Source of the DNA: Caballeronia pedi | Lineage (GTDB): Bacteria > Pseudomonadota > Gammaproteobacteria > Burkholderiales > Burkholderiaceae | Direction: 5' to 3' | Assembly: GCF_001544915.2 (NCBI RefSeq) | Contig: NZ_FCOE02000007.1 | Location: 124,001-188,000 of the forward strand | Length of the DNA stretch: 64,000 bases | Shown here: positions 1 through 8,645 of the stretch, piece after piece | How positions within the stretch are numbered: position 1 is the stretch's first letter | How the letters are laid out: each line of letters starts with the position of its first letter | The notes under the pieces: model-generated | What the model was told of the DNA's origin: nothing | Databases searched by the model: none | Seen by the model: the letters and a program-made list of their open reading frames with translations, nothing else | Position numbers and translations under genes: made by a program

Positions 1-353
1 TTGATGTTCTTCTGCGAGAACGATTCGGATGCCGAAGCGAACACCGCGATTTCATCGACGCGCGATGCGAGCGCCGCTTCGAGCCCTTTCATGTTCGGCA
101 CGAGCGCGGCGAGCGTCGTGTGCGTGGCGCGCGCTTTTGCAGCGACGCGTTCGAGCACCTGCGCGCCATCGGCCATTTGCGGCACCCATTTCGGCGACAC
201 GAACGACGCCGCTTCGACATAGCGCACGCCCGCATCGATCAAGCGTTCGATGAGCTCCGCCTTCACGTCGGCGGACACATGCGACGGCTCGTTCTGCAAG
301 CCATCGCGCGGCCCGACTTCGACGATGCGCACGCGTGTGGGTATCTCATTCAT
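1..353 (-). CDS. hydroxymethylglutaryl-CoA lyase (3' end outside window)
   Basis: Cleaves HMG-CoA to acetyl-CoA and acetoacetate, in leucine or mevalonate catabolism. The frame opens with ATG at 353 and reads without a stop to the window edge, about 117 codons. It begins [20 protein letters not shown]; the [12 protein letters not shown] signature of the HMGL-like TIM-barrel family is plain, followed by a [17 protein letters not shown] segment. It overlaps the stop of the upstream HMG-CoA reductase by 8 bp, so the two are probably translationally coupled, like the mvaAB arrangement of Pseudomonas mevalonii. The catalytic C-terminal half is not in the window. Confidence 0.9.
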   Translation of the reverse strand, partial: MNEIPTRVRIVEVGPRDGLQNEPSHVSADVKAELIERLIDAGVRYVEAASFVSPKWVPQMADGAQVLERVAAKARATHTTLAALVPNMKGLEAALASRVDEIAVFASASESFSQKNI

Positions 354-1629
354 CGCGCGGTCCTTGCAGAAGCGTCATGCCGTAGTCGACGCTCACGTTG
401 CGCGCGGCGACCATCTTCTTCACGACCCAGTCGATGTCCGCGCCGCTCGCGCCGGCCGCCAGCGCGATATTGCGCGCGTGCAGCGCCATGTGGCCGCGCT
501 GGATGCCTTCGGTCGAGAGCGCGCGCAACGCGCCCATGTTCTGCGCGAGGCCGACCGCGACCGCGATCTCGCCGAGTTCCTGCGCCGAACTCACGTTCAT
601 GATCTTCAACGCGAGCCGCGCGAGCGGATGCGTCTTGGTCGCCCCGCCGACGAGACCCACGGGCATCGGCATTTCGATCGTGCCGACGAGGTCGCCGTTG
701 TTCGCCACTTCCCACGTCGTCAGCGACGTATAACGTCCGCCGCGGCTCGCGTACGCATGCGCGCCCGCTTCGACCGCGCGCCAGTCGTTGCCGGTCGCGA
801 CGATTACCGGATCGATGCCGTTCATGATGCCCTTGTTGTGCGTCGCGGCGCGGTACGGATCGATCGCGGCGAAGAGGTACGCATCGACGACACCGGCGAT
901 CACGTCCTCGCCCGCGTATTCCTTCGATTGCAGCGTCGCGGCGCTGTAGCGCACTTGCGCGCGCGCGAGGCGCAGATCGGCGAGATTCGACAGGATGCGC
1001 AGCCGCACCTTGCCGCCCGTGATCTCCTCGATGCGGCCCGCGACCGTTTCGGCCATCGTGTTGACGGTGTTGGCGCCCATCGCGTCGCGCACGTCGACGA
1101 TCAGATGCGCGACGATCATCGCGCCGCGCGGCGTGTCCGGAAACACATGCACTTCGATGTCGCGGCAGCCGCCGCCCAAGCCGATCAAGACTTTGTCGCG
1201 CGCGTTGGCCATCTCGATCAGCTCGTCGCGATGCTTCAGGATCGCGAGCCGCGCACCGTACGGGTCCGACACGCCGACCACCTGAACCTGCGCGCGCATC
1301 AACGGCCCCGTGCTCGACGTGCGAAAGCCGCCCGCCTCGCGCGCGAGTTTCGCCATGTACGACGCCGCCGCGACGATCGACGGCTCTTCCACCGCCATCG
1401 GCACCAGCACGTCGCGCCCGTTGATCTGGAAGTAACCGGCGACCGCCATCGGCAATTCGAACGTGCCGACCACGTTCTCGATCATGCCGTTCGCGGTGTC
1501 GAGCGGCAGCGCGCCGGGTTTGGCGAGCAGCGCGTGCTCCGCGTCGTCGAGACCGGCGGCCTGCGCGATGTGACTGAGGCGCTGCGCAGGCGATAGCGCG
1601 CGGAAATTAGGCAACTTCGAATCGATCAT
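346..1629 (-). CDS. class II (degradative type) HMG-CoA reductase
   Basis: Interconverts mevalonate and HMG-CoA; class II enzymes of this size usually run in the oxidative, catabolic direction. The product is 427 aa, close to the 428 aa of the P. mevalonii enzyme. Visible motifs are [10 protein letters not shown] near residue 51, the AVEEPS glutamate near 81-82, [10 protein letters not shown] with the catalytic lysine and aspartate mid-protein, and [11 protein letters not shown] with the catalytic histidine near the C-terminus. The start MIDSKLPNF at 1629 is chosen because the upstream extension to 1725 is non-conserved and crosses the operator region. It is followed directly by HMG-CoA lyase, so the pair would turn mevalonate into acetoacetate and acetyl-CoA. 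Confidence 0.92.
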   Translation of the reverse strand: MIDSKLPNFRALSPAQRLSHIAQAAGLDDAEHALLAKPGALPLDTANGMIENVVGTFELPMAVAGYFQINGRDVLVPMAVEEPSIVAAASYMAKLAREAGGFRTSSTGPLMRAQVQVVGVSDPYGARLAILKHRDELIEMANARDKVLIGLGGGCRDIEVHVFPDTPRGAMIVAHLIVDVRDAMGANTVNTMAETVAGRIEEITGGKVRLRILSNLADLRLARAQVRYSAATLQSKEYAGEDVIAGVVDAYLFAAIDPYRAATHNKGIMNGIDPVIVATGNDWRAVEAGAHAYASRGGRYTSLTTWEVANNGDLVGTIEMPMPVGLVGGATKTHPLARLALKIMNVSSAQELGEIAVAVGLAQNMGALRALSTEGIQRGHMALHARNIALAAGASGADIDWVVKKMVAARNVSVDYGMTLLQGPRDE

Positions 1630-1716
1630 GTGTCTTCCTCTGACTGGATAGGTGTTTTCGACTGTCTGCTCGCGGCGCTTGCAGCGACGCATCGGCTGGG
1701 CCAATAATAGGCTGAC

Positions 1717-1766
1717 TGTACCCATTGCAAAGGTACAATTTCGGCAAACAGTGGGCGCGCTGTACC
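1717..1766. promoter_or_regulatory. repeated TGTACC operator between HMG-CoA reductase and MocR regulator
   Basis: The divergent intergenic region has TGTACC (1717-1722) facing GGTACA (1732-1737) as an inverted repeat, and a further direct copy TGTACC at 1761-1766, 44 bp from the first. Mixed direct and inverted half-sites are typical of MocR-type regulators, so this is the likely binding site of the regulator encoded at 1804. Confidence 0.55.
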
Positions 1767-1803
1767 CAATACGGCTGGATCACTTTCAGAATGGATCAAC
1801 ACG

Positions 1804-3177
1804 ATGCGGCATGAGAAGCCGAGCCTGTCGGCGACACTCGCGGACAATCTCGCCAGACAGATCACCGAAGGTGTCCTGCACGCGGGAGACAAACTCCCAT
1901 CGATCAGGGAATACGCTGAGGCCAACGGCTGTTCGAAAAATACCGTGATCAGCGCGTTCGACACGCTGACGGCGAACGGTCTCATCGAGCCTCGTCGCGG
2001 CGCGGGCTTTTACGTCGCGAGTGTGGTGAAGCCGCAGCCGCACGACGAAGACGCGCCCACGCTCGATCGCGCGATGGATTCCGTGTGGCTCATGCGCGAA
2101 CAGTTGCAGAGCAAGCCGGAATTTCTCAATCTCGGCGAAGGCTTTCCGCCGGTCGCATGGCTCGAAGAAACGCGGCTCGATCACTTTCATCAGCGCGTGG
2201 TGCGAACGGGTGTCGCTTCGCTGTTTCGTTATGGCAGCCGCTTCGGCTATCTGCCCTTGCGTCAGCATTTGCAGCAGAAGCTCGCCGGCTATGAGATCGA
2301 AGCCGCGCCGCAGCAGATCGTCCTCACGCACGGCGCGAATCAGGCGATGGACATGGTCGTGCGTTACTTCGTGCGCGCGGGCGATACCGTGCTCGTCGAC
2401 GATCCGGGTTATTACGCGCTGTTCGGCAAACTCAAGCTGTCGGGCGCGAATATCGTCGGCGTGCCGCGCGGCGTCGACGGGCCTGATATCGCCGCGCTCG
2501 AAGAATGTCTGAAGACGCATCGGCCACGGCTCTTTTTCACGCAGTCGGTCGGACACAATCCGACCGCGACGGACATCAGCGCGGCAAAGGCGCATCGCAT
2601 CCTGCAGCTTGCGGAGGCGCACGATCTGATCGTCGTCGAGAACGACGCCCTCGCCGATCTCAAGCCGCGCTCGGCCACGCGCATCAGCGCGCTGGATCAG
2701 TTGCGGCGCACGATTTATATCGGCAGCTTTTCGAAGTCGGTGTCGGCTGCGCTGCGCGTGGGCTTTCTCGCCTGCGATGCCGATCTCGCCAGCGATCTCG
2801 CCGACGTGAAGATGCTCACGCATGTGAGCAGCAGTGAGTATTGCGAGCGCACGCTCGATGCGATCGTGAGTGACGGCCACTTCCTGCGCCACACGAATCG
2901 TTTGCAAGAGCGCCTCAAGCGCGCGACGGCGACGGGCGTCGAAGCACTGACGCGCCTGAACGCGACCATCTTCAAGGTCAGCGATCAGAGTCTTTATCTA
3001 TGGGCGCGTTTGCCGGGGCGCGACGATTCCATCGCGTTCGCGAAGGAGATGCTGGACAAGCATGTGATTCTCGCTCCGGGGACGATTTTCTCGGCGCATG
3101 CGAACAGCGTGTCGCCGTGGTTCCGCTTCAATGTCGCTTATCTGAACGATCCGAGATTCGAGAGAGCGTTAGGGTGA
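1804..3177 (+). CDS. MocR/PdxR-type GntR regulator with aminotransferase domain
   Basis: A 457-aa fusion of an N-terminal GntR winged helix (about residues 8-75; LPSIREYAEANGCSKNTVISAF is the recognition region) with a fold-type I aminotransferase domain. The pyridoxal-phosphate lysine lies in IYIGSFSKSVSAALR and the ring-stacking aspartate region in VVENDALADL. MocR proteins use the second domain as a ligand sensor instead of an enzyme. Its divergent position and the operator repeats next to it suggest that it controls the HMG-CoA reductase/lyase operon and itself. The effector is unknown. It resembles the YdcR branch. Confidence 0.85.
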   Translation: MRHEKPSLSATLADNLARQITEGVLHAGDKLPSIREYAEANGCSKNTVISAFDTLTANGLIEPRRGAGFYVASVVKPQPHDEDAPTLDRAMDSVWLMREQLQSKPEFLNLGEGFPPVAWLEETRLDHFHQRVVRTGVASLFRYGSRFGYLPLRQHLQQKLAGYEIEAAPQQIVLTHGANQAMDMVVRYFVRAGDTVLVDDPGYYALFGKLKLSGANIVGVPRGVDGPDIAALEECLKTHRPRLFFTQSVGHNPTATDISAAKAHRILQLAEAHDLIVVENDALADLKPRSATRISALDQLRRTIYIGSFSKSVSAALRVGFLACDADLASDLADVKMLTHVSSSEYCERTLDAIVSDGHFLRHTNRLQERLKRATATGVEALTRLNATIFKVSDQSLYLWARLPGRDDSIAFAKEMLDKHVILAPGTIFSAHANSVSPWFRFNVAYLNDPRFERALG

Positions 3178-3192
3178 TTTACTTCGGATTCC

Positions 3193-3711
3193 CTAAAATT
3201 TCACTTTGAGCATGAAGCCGAGCGTGAACGGCAGATCGCTCGAAGGAATCGGCGGAATCAGGATGATGTTTGCGCCGACGCGCTTGTATTCGAGCATGAT
3301 GAGCGGCGCGGCCACGGGTCCGACCGTATGGTTATGCCCGATGCCGTAACTGCCGTAATCGTAACCCGAGATCAGGCCGGCCATCACGGCGAGCCTGATG
3401 TAATGCCAGTGAAGGAAGTCCGGCCCCCACACGCCGCCGCCATAGAACGACGGCTTCGACAGCGAGTTGCGGAAGTAGCCGCCCGTCACCGCCCACTGCG
3501 GCGCGACCCAGCATTCCACGCCGATGCCGGGATTGAACTGCTCGAAATCCTTGTCCGGATGAAAGTGATGCGAGGCGACCATGGCGTCGAGCCAGAGGCC
3601 GTCGCCACACCAGCTCGCATGCGCGGCAGGCATCCAGGCCGACGCGGCCAGCGTACCGGCCGTCAATAAACACGCGCGGAAAGTTCGGAAACGGGACAGC
3701 CATGTGCGCAT
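3193..3711 (-). CDS. putative outer-membrane beta-barrel protein of unknown function
   Basis: 172 aa with a clear Sec signal peptide (RFRTFRACLLTAGTLAASAW, cleavage after AAHA). The mature part alternates aromatic and hydrophobic residues in short strands (WVAPQWAVTGGYFRNSLSKP, FYGGGVWGP) and ends in phenylalanine (MLKVKF), typical of an outer-membrane beta-barrel. The length and strand pattern resemble small lipid-modifying barrels such as PagP, but no catalytic signature was recognised, so no function is assigned. It is divergent from the YceI lipoprotein and convergent with the MocR gene, whose stop is 16 bp away. Confidence 0.65.
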   Translation of the reverse strand: MRTWLSRFRTFRACLLTAGTLAASAWMPAAHASWCGDGLWLDAMVASHHFHPDKDFEQFNPGIGVECWVAPQWAVTGGYFRNSLSKPSFYGGGVWGPDFLHWHYIRLAVMAGLISGYDYGSYGIGHNHTVGPVAAPLIMLEYKRVGANIILIPPIPSSDLPFTLGFMLKVKF

Positions 3712-3893
3712 ATGTTCTCCGTCAACGCGCGTGCGCGATGACGCCTTTTTTTGAGATGGTGGTCGAGGCGAACTCTACCCGATCGCGCCATTTTCGTGTG
3801 TGCCGACGAAAAGCGCGTGACGACGCGCGCACGCTTTTGCGATCTCGGCGAAACTTGTCGAAATTTCTCTTTTCGTATTTGAGGCAAAGCGCG

Positions 3894-4601
3894 ATGAAGT
3901 TTTATATGCGTGTCGTTCCGTTTCTGGCTGCTGCCGCGCTGGCGGCTTGCACGCCGCTGCAGGTGGTCACGCATCGCGTGTCGTCGAACGAGGCGAGCGT
4001 GCCGCCCGGGCACTATCAGCTCGATCCGCATCACTGGAACGTGACGTTCGACGTCGATCATTTCCGCTATTCGCGCTTCGTCATCCGATTCGACAAGACG
4101 ACGGCGCAACTCGACTGGAATGCGGACGGCATGTCCGCAAGCGCGGTGCGCGCGACCATCGATGCGTCGAGCGTGAACACCAATGTGCCGTTGCTCGATC
4201 GAATGCTGAAAGGGCCAGACATGTTCGATGTGGCGCGCTATCCAGGTATCGTCTTCGTCAGTACGGCTTTTCAGCGCACGAGTGACGACAAGGGCGTGCT
4301 GACGGGCGATCTGACGATACGCGGGACGACCAAACCGGTCACACTGAACGTGACGTTCAACGGCCACGCGGTCAACCCGCTGACGAAGCAGGAGACGCTC
4401 GGCTTTTCAGCCGACGGACATTTCAGCCGCGCGCAGTTCGGATTGACGACGTGGTATCCGGCCGTCGGCGACGATGTGCACGTCGCCATTCAGGCCGAAT
4501 TTTCGAAAGCGCCGGCGGATGCCGCTCAAGCCTCGACCGCGGTCCAGTCGAGGATGACCTTGCCGCTATCGCCCGAGAGCATCGTAGCGAATGCGCGTTG
4601 A
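3894..4601 (+). CDS. YceI-family lipoprotein
   Basis: 235 aa with a short signal peptide and a lipobox LAAC giving a lipidated cysteine at residue 19. The rest matches the YceI lipocalin-like domain: [20 protein letters not shown] at the start, [17 protein letters not shown] in the middle and [16 protein letters not shown] and [16 protein letters not shown] near the end. YceI proteins bind long isoprenoid chains in the periplasm. ATG 3894 puts the lipobox at the expected place; an in-frame extension to 3702 would bury it. The last 76 bp overlap the 3' end of tdh on the other strand, and the final ~25 residues are low-complexity, so the conserved protein ends earlier. Confidence 0.85.
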   Translation: MKFYMRVVPFLAAAALAACTPLQVVTHRVSSNEASVPPGHYQLDPHHWNVTFDVDHFRYSRFVIRFDKTTAQLDWNADGMSASAVRATIDASSVNTNVPLLDRMLKGPDMFDVARYPGIVFVSTAFQRTSDDKGVLTGDLTIRGTTKPVTLNVTFNGHAVNPLTKQETLGFSADGHFSRAQFGLTTWYPAVGDDVHVAIQAEFSKAPADAAQASTAVQSRMTLPLSPESIVANAR

Positions 4602-5563
4602 TAGTCGTCGACGGGAAAGGTGTGCGTGAGAATCGGCGAGAGATCCAGGCCGCTTTGCAGCATCGCGACCATCTTGTACCAGGTCTCGAACATCTCGCGC
4701 CCGTAGATGCCTTTGATTTCGAGTCCCTTGAAAATCACCTGATTCCAGTCGATCGCGGTTTGCGCTGGCGGAATGCCGAGCAGCGCGACCTTGCCGCCGT
4801 GATTCATCGATTCGAGCATGGCCGTGAACGCGCTCGGCACGCCGGACATTTCCAGTCCGACGTCGAAGCCCTCGGTCATGCCGAGTTCGCTCATCACGTC
4901 GCGCAGGTCTTCGTTCGCCACGTTGACCGCGCGCGTCGCGCCCATCTTGCGGGCGAGTTCGAGCCGGTAATCGTTCACGTCGGTGATGACGACGTTGCGC
5001 GCGCCCACATGCCGCGCGATCGCTGCGGCCATCACGCCGATCGGCCCTGCGCCGGTGATCAACACGTCCTCGCCGACGAGGTTGAACGAGAGCGCGGTGT
5101 GCGTCGCGTTGCCGAACGGATCGAAGATCGCGGCGAGGTCATCGGAGATATCGGCGGGAATCTTGAACGCGTTGAACGCGGGAATCACGAGATACTCGGC
5201 GAAAGCGCCTTCGCGGTTCACGCCGACGCCGACCGTATTGCGGCAAAGATGACGACGGCCCGCGCGACAGTTGCGACAGAACCCGCAGGTGATATGGCCT
5301 TCGCCGGATACACGATCGCCGATGGCGAAGCCGCGCACTTCCTGACCCATCTCCACGATCTCGCCGACGTACTCATGACCGACATGCATCGGCACGGGAA
5401 TCGTCTTCTGCGCCCACTCGTCCCATTTCCAGATGTGGATGTCGGTGCCGCAGATCGCAGTCTTGCGGATGCGGATGAGCACGTCGTTATGGCCGACTTC
5501 GGGCCGCTTCACGCGCGTCAACGTGAGGCCGGGTGCGCGTTCGAGTTTGGCGAGGGCTTTCAT
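4526..5563 (-). CDS. tdh: L-threonine 3-dehydrogenase
   Basis: NAD-dependent oxidation of threonine to 2-amino-3-ketobutyrate. The 345-aa zinc alcohol dehydrogenase family protein shows the catalytic zinc ligands in [15 protein letters not shown] and GHEYVGE, the structural zinc cysteines in [15 protein letters not shown], and the nucleotide-binding [11 protein letters not shown]. Length is the same as other Tdh proteins. It lies 101 bp downstream of kbl on the same strand, the usual kbl-tdh pair that feeds threonine to glycine and acetyl-CoA. The gap between them holds a parS-like palindrome. The 3' end overlaps the YceI gene. Confidence 0.95.
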   Translation of the reverse strand: MKALAKLERAPGLTLTRVKRPEVGHNDVLIRIRKTAICGTDIHIWKWDEWAQKTIPVPMHVGHEYVGEIVEMGQEVRGFAIGDRVSGEGHITCGFCRNCRAGRRHLCRNTVGVGVNREGAFAEYLVIPAFNAFKIPADISDDLAAIFDPFGNATHTALSFNLVGEDVLITGAGPIGVMAAAIARHVGARNVVITDVNDYRLELARKMGATRAVNVANEDLRDVMSELGMTEGFDVGLEMSGVPSAFTAMLESMNHGGKVALLGIPPAQTAIDWNQVIFKGLEIKGIYGREMFETWYKMVAMLQSGLDLSPILTHTFPVDDYQRAFATMLSGDSGKVILDWTAVEA

Positions 5564-5635
5564 TGCGTTTGATCCTGACGTTTGGTCTTCGTGGTGCTAT
5601 TTCGAAGGGCGCGGGCTTGTGGCCCGTTCCCCTTG

Positions 5636-5651
5636 CTTTATGCGCATAAAG
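5636..5651. other. parS-like site, kbl-tdh gap
   Basis: Perfect 16-bp palindrome CTTTATGCGCATAAAG, identical to the copies at parAB about 11 kb away. It lies between kbl and tdh, 73 bp upstream of tdh. Confidence 0.8.
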
Positions 5652-5664
5652 TCGTCGGCGGCGC

Positions 5665-6867
5665 TCAGCGGATGACGCCGAGCGATCGGCCGACGCGTGC
5701 GAACGCATCGACCGCGCGATCGATCTGTTCGGGCGTGTGCGCCGCACTCATCTGCGTACGGATACGCGCGCGTCCCTTGGGCACGACGGGGTAGGAGAAT
5801 CCAATCACATAGACGCCTTCGTCAAGCAACGCATCAGCCATCTTCGATGCAAGTTGCGCATCGCCGAGCATGACCGGGATGATCGGATGTTCGCCGGGAA
5901 CGAGATCGAAGCCGAGCGACGACATCGCGCGGCGGAAGTGCGCGCCGTTTTCGCGCACGCGCCGGCGCAGTGTCGCGCCTTCATCGCTCTCAAGCAGTTC
6001 GAGCACTTTCAGCGATGCCGCCGCGATACTCGGCGCCAACGAGTTCGAAAAAAGATACGGCCGGCTGCGCTGACGCAATAAGTCGATGATTTCCTTGTGC
6101 GCAGCGACATAACCGCCCGACGCGCCCCCGAGCGCCTTGCCCAGCGTTCCGGTGATGATGTCCACGCGATCCAGCACGCCGCAATGCTCCGGCGTTCCGC
6201 GTCCGTTTTCACCGATGAAGCCGACAGCGTGCGAGTCATCGACCATGACGAGCGCGCCGTAGCGATCAGCGAGATCGCAAATGCCCGCGAGGTCGGCGAT
6301 GATGCCGTCCATCGAAAAAACGCCGTCTGTCGCGATCAGCTTGAAGCGCGCGCCGGCGGCGTCGGCTTCCTGCAGGCGCGCTTCGAGATCCGCGAGGTCG
6401 TTGTTCTTGTAGCGCAGCCGCCGCGCTTTCGACAGGCGCACACCATCGATAATGCTGGCGTGATTGAGTTCATCGCTGATGATCGCGTCTTCTTCGCTCA
6501 GCAGTGTTTCGAAAAGACCGCCGTTCGCGTCGAAGCAGCTCGAATAAAGGATCGCGTCATCGGTCTGGAGAAACTGCGCGATCGCGTGTTCGAGTTCCTT
6601 GTGCACGGTTTGCGTGCCGCAGATGAAGCGCACCGACGCCATGCCGAAACCATCGGCATCGAGACCGGCCTTCGCAGCCTCGATGAGGCGACGATCGTCC
6701 GCCAGGCCGAGGTAATTGTTCGCGCAGAAGTTGAGCACGTCGCTGCCGTTCGCGAGCCGAATGCCCGATGACTGCGGACTCGCGATCACGCGCTCCGATT
6801 TATAGAATCCCGCAGCGCGAATCTCGTCGAGCGTCGAGCGAAGATGGGAGAGGTATCGATCTTTCAT
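5665..6867 (-). CDS. kbl: 2-amino-3-ketobutyrate CoA ligase (glycine C-acetyltransferase)
   Basis: PLP enzyme that splits 2-amino-3-ketobutyrate with CoA into glycine and acetyl-CoA. The product is 400 aa (E. coli Kbl 398). Motifs: [11 protein letters not shown] near the N-terminus, [10 protein letters not shown] with the PLP-contacting aspartate and histidine, and the Schiff-base lysine in [18 protein letters not shown]. The start [15 protein letters not shown] at 6867 matches the family; the in-frame extension to 7002 runs into the divergent promoter. It is first in the kbl-tdh unit and divergent from an XRE-cupin regulator. Confidence 0.95.
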   Translation of the reverse strand: MKDRYLSHLRSTLDEIRAAGFYKSERVIASPQSSGIRLANGSDVLNFCANNYLGLADDRRLIEAAKAGLDADGFGMASVRFICGTQTVHKELEHAIAQFLQTDDAILYSSCFDANGGLFETLLSEEDAIISDELNHASIIDGVRLSKARRLRYKNNDLADLEARLQEADAAGARFKLIATDGVFSMDGIIADLAGICDLADRYGALVMVDDSHAVGFIGENGRGTPEHCGVLDRVDIITGTLGKALGGASGGYVAAHKEIIDLLRQRSRPYLFSNSLAPSIAAASLKVLELLESDEGATLRRRVRENGAHFRRAMSSLGFDLVPGEHPIIPVMLGDAQLASKMADALLDEGVYVIGFSYPVVPKGRARIRTQMSAAHTPEQIDRAVDAFARVGRSLGVIR

Positions 6868-6964
6868 CGTAATCCTTGTTCTCGGCCTGCTGCTGCAATC
6901 CGCGCTCCGTTGCTCGCGCACGCGGCCCATAGCCCTGTTATAGTGCATCCATCGCATCGGACAC

Positions 6965-6980
6965 GTTCGATATATCGAAC
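6965..6980. promoter_or_regulatory. palindromic operator between kbl and the XRE-cupin regulator
   Basis: Perfect 16-bp palindrome GTTCGATATATCGAAC in the 155-bp divergent promoter region. A second, imperfect copy (TTCCGATATGACGAAC) follows within 10 bp. It is the likely binding site of the regulator starting at 7023. Confidence 0.6.
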
Positions 6981-7022
6981 TACATTCCGATATGACGAAC
7001 ACTCTAAGGGATTGGTCGATTC

Positions 7023-7625
7023 ATGGCAAGCACGGGTTCGGAAGGAAAAGCAGGCGACTTCGCGGCGACCGGTGCGGCGCCGCCGCGCGTCGGCGAAACC
7101 ATTCAACGATTACGCAATGAAAGAAAATTGACGCTTGACGATCTGTCACGGGCCGCGGGCGTGTCGAAGTCGATGCTGTCGGAAATCGAGCGCGACAAGG
7201 CCAATCCGACCATCGCGGTCGCCTGGCGCTTGACCAACGCGCTCGGCATCAGTCTGGATCAGTTGTTCGCGCAACAAAGACCCGTCGAGGCGATTCGCGT
7301 CGCTGGGCCGCACGAAATACCCACGCTGAACGGCGACAACGGCGGCTATCAGTTGCGCGTGTGGGGCCCGATAGAACTCGCCGGCAAATTCGAGTGGTAC
7401 GAACTCACGTTGCAATCGGGCGCGGCACTTACGTCGAACGCGCATGAGCCGGGCACGCGCGAACATCTCACCGTCCTGAATGGATCGATTGAAGTGGAAG
7501 CCTCGGGGACAACGCGGCGTCTGAAGGCGGGGGAAACCGCGCGGTATGCAGCGGACGAGGCGCACGCGATCCGCAACGTGGGCCGTGCCGAAGCCCGAGC
7601 ATTGCTGGTGGTCGTTCACGGCTGA
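7023..7625 (+). CDS. XRE-family regulator with C-terminal cupin domain
   Basis: 200 aa. Residues about 22-80 form a lambda-repressor-like helix-turn-helix (IQRLRNERKLTLDDLSRAAG, then SKSMLSEIERDKANPTIAVAWRL). Residues about 125-198 form a cupin barrel (GTREHLTVLNGSIEVEASG, then AGETARYAADEAHAIRNVG). Cupin-tailed XRE regulators usually sense a small metabolite, often amino-acid related. Being divergent from kbl-tdh with a palindromic operator between them, it probably controls threonine degradation and its own gene; that is inference. A parS-like site follows 20 bp after the stop. Confidence 0.85.
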   Translation: MASTGSEGKAGDFAATGAAPPRVGETIQRLRNERKLTLDDLSRAAGVSKSMLSEIERDKANPTIAVAWRLTNALGISLDQLFAQQRPVEAIRVAGPHEIPTLNGDNGGYQLRVWGPIELAGKFEWYELTLQSGAALTSNAHEPGTREHLTVLNGSIEVEASGTTRRLKAGETARYAADEAHAIRNVGRAEARALLVVVHG

Positions 7626-7645
7626 GCCGACGCCCGCGAGCGCCG

Positions 7646-7661
7646 GTTTATGCGCATAAAG
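7646..7661. other. parS-like site after the XRE-cupin gene
   Basis: GTTTATGCGCATAAAG, one base from the perfect palindrome, 20 bp downstream of the regulator's stop in a convergent intergenic gap. Confidence 0.75.
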
Positions 7662-7691
7662 TCAAGGCTCGCGAAAGCTCACCGTCGAACG

Positions 7692-7722
7692 AAAAACGGG
7701 ACGCACGAAACAGTGCGTCCCG
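7692..7722 (-). terminator. Rho-independent terminator of the csbD gene
   Basis: Perfect 10-bp stem (CGGGACGCAC at 7697-7706, GTGCGTCCCG at 7713-7722) with a 6-nt loop. Read on the minus strand the hairpin is followed by TTTTTC, so it ends the csbD transcript. Confidence 0.8.
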
Positions 7723-7762
7723 CTCCAACCGGCATCGCATTCGCGGCGCCGTGATGCCCGTG

Positions 7763-7951
7763 TTACGGGGCCTTCTTGACACTGTCCTTCAGTTCTTCGC
7801 GCGCATCACCCACGCCCTTTTGCACCTTGCCCGCCGCCTGCTGCAAGTCGCCCTTGGCTTCCTGAGCCTTGTCGCCGGTCATTTTCCCGACGCCCTCGTT
7901 GATCTTGCCCTTGACCTGCTTGCCAACGCCTTCGACTTGATCCTTGTTCAT
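7763..7951 (-). CDS. CsbD-family stress protein
   Basis: 62 aa, beginning MNKDQVEGVGKQVKGKINEG and followed by repeated GKMTGDKAQEAKGDLQQAAG-like segments. This is the hydrophilic, charged CsbD family, small proteins induced by envelope or general stress whose molecular role is not settled. ATG 7951 is preceded by a purine-rich GGGAGAACTGAG and matches family length; the longer frame to 8011 would add non-conserved residues. Monocistronic, with its own terminator. Confidence 0.85.
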   Translation of the reverse strand: MNKDQVEGVGKQVKGKINEGVGKMTGDKAQEAKGDLQQAAGKVQKGVGDAREELKDSVKKAP

Positions 7952-8170
7952 CTCAGTTCTCCCGTGGTTTGCAACGCTCTTTGTCCGCGCAGTGCCCTCG
8001 ACCGAACGCACGACGGCGTCTGCGCGTTCCGCTCAGGAGAGTTCCCAAGCATGGCTCAACGATGCGCTTCGTTCGCCAGCACGCAAAGCGGCGGATGTCT
8101 GAAATGCACGTAGGCGGAATCGCACATACACCCGGGTCGAGTAGCGCGACGCTATTTTCATTGCAACAAG

Positions 8171-8190
8171 TACTGTATGTTTGTACAGTA
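8171..8190. promoter_or_regulatory. LexA (SOS) box
   Basis: TACTGTATGTTTGTACAGTA, a CTGT-N8-ACAG box with the extended TACTG...CAGTA arms of the E. coli-type LexA consensus, within a perfect 8-bp inverted repeat (8170-8177 and 8184-8191). It overlaps a possible -10 TACAAT (8189-8194) and lies 29 bp before the ATG of the gene at 8220. Confidence 0.7.
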
Positions 8191-8219
8191 CAATAAGACC
8201 AGTTGGGAAGGGGTGAATC

Positions 8220-8576
8220 ATGGAGTCGAACGGCGAAAATCTAAGCAGGAAACAGTTCTCCCGTGCGGTGCGCGACCTCGAGCGCATCACGCGTCAAGTA
8301 GCGGGGCGTTACATCGAGCAAGGCGTGCCGCTGACCTGGCGGCTGCTGCATGCAATCGAGGCCGAGGCGGTGGCAGACCTGGGTTTTGCCGGACGGCACG
8401 AACCGGCGTTACGCGAATTGTTCGCGCGGCCCGATAACTTTCACTTTCCCGAAACGGACGATGTAGTCGACGTCGCCTGCTCCGACGCCTTGCCGGCCGT
8501 GTTCGCCTTCGCGGTCGACGCCTACGAGCGTGCCGCCCGACACGGCCGACCGCAACTCGCCATCGCCGCCCACTGA
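8220..8576 (+). CDS. small unknown protein, predicted SOS-regulated
   Basis: 118 aa, no family recognised. It is predicted soluble, charged and mostly helical, with no signal peptide or membrane segment; notable stretches are RKQFSRAVRDLERITRQVAG and RRLL-like helices followed by an acidic PETDDVVDVACSDALP. The gene is supported by a strong ribosome site (GGGAAGGGGTGA ending 4 nt before ATG 8220) and by the LexA box just upstream. It could be a DNA-damage response factor, but nothing in the sequence names one. It is convergent with the DUF2252 gene. Confidence 0.6.
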   Translation: MESNGENLSRKQFSRAVRDLERITRQVAGRYIEQGVPLTWRLLHAIEAEAVADLGFAGRHEPALRELFARPDNFHFPETDDVVDVACSDALPAVFAFAVDAYERAARHGRPQLAIAAH

Positions 8577-8591
8577 TTCCCCCTGCACCCC

Positions 8592-8615
8592 GGCACGCGG
8601 CCAGTCCCGCGTGCC
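8592..8615. terminator. stem-loop between convergent genes
   Basis: Perfect 9-bp stem GGCACGCGG/CCGCGTGCC with a 6-nt loop, between the stops of the 118-aa gene and the DUF2252 gene. It has no T-tract, so it is a weak terminator candidate for either strand. Confidence 0.4.
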
Positions 8616-8645
8616 CCGGTTCATCGCACTTCCAGATCAATATCC

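Noticed and set aside
250..1596. Long open frame on the plus strand opposite HMG-CoA reductase
   Set aside because: Arginine- and histidine-rich antisense shadow of a well-conserved gene, caused by high GC; no ribosome site or family.
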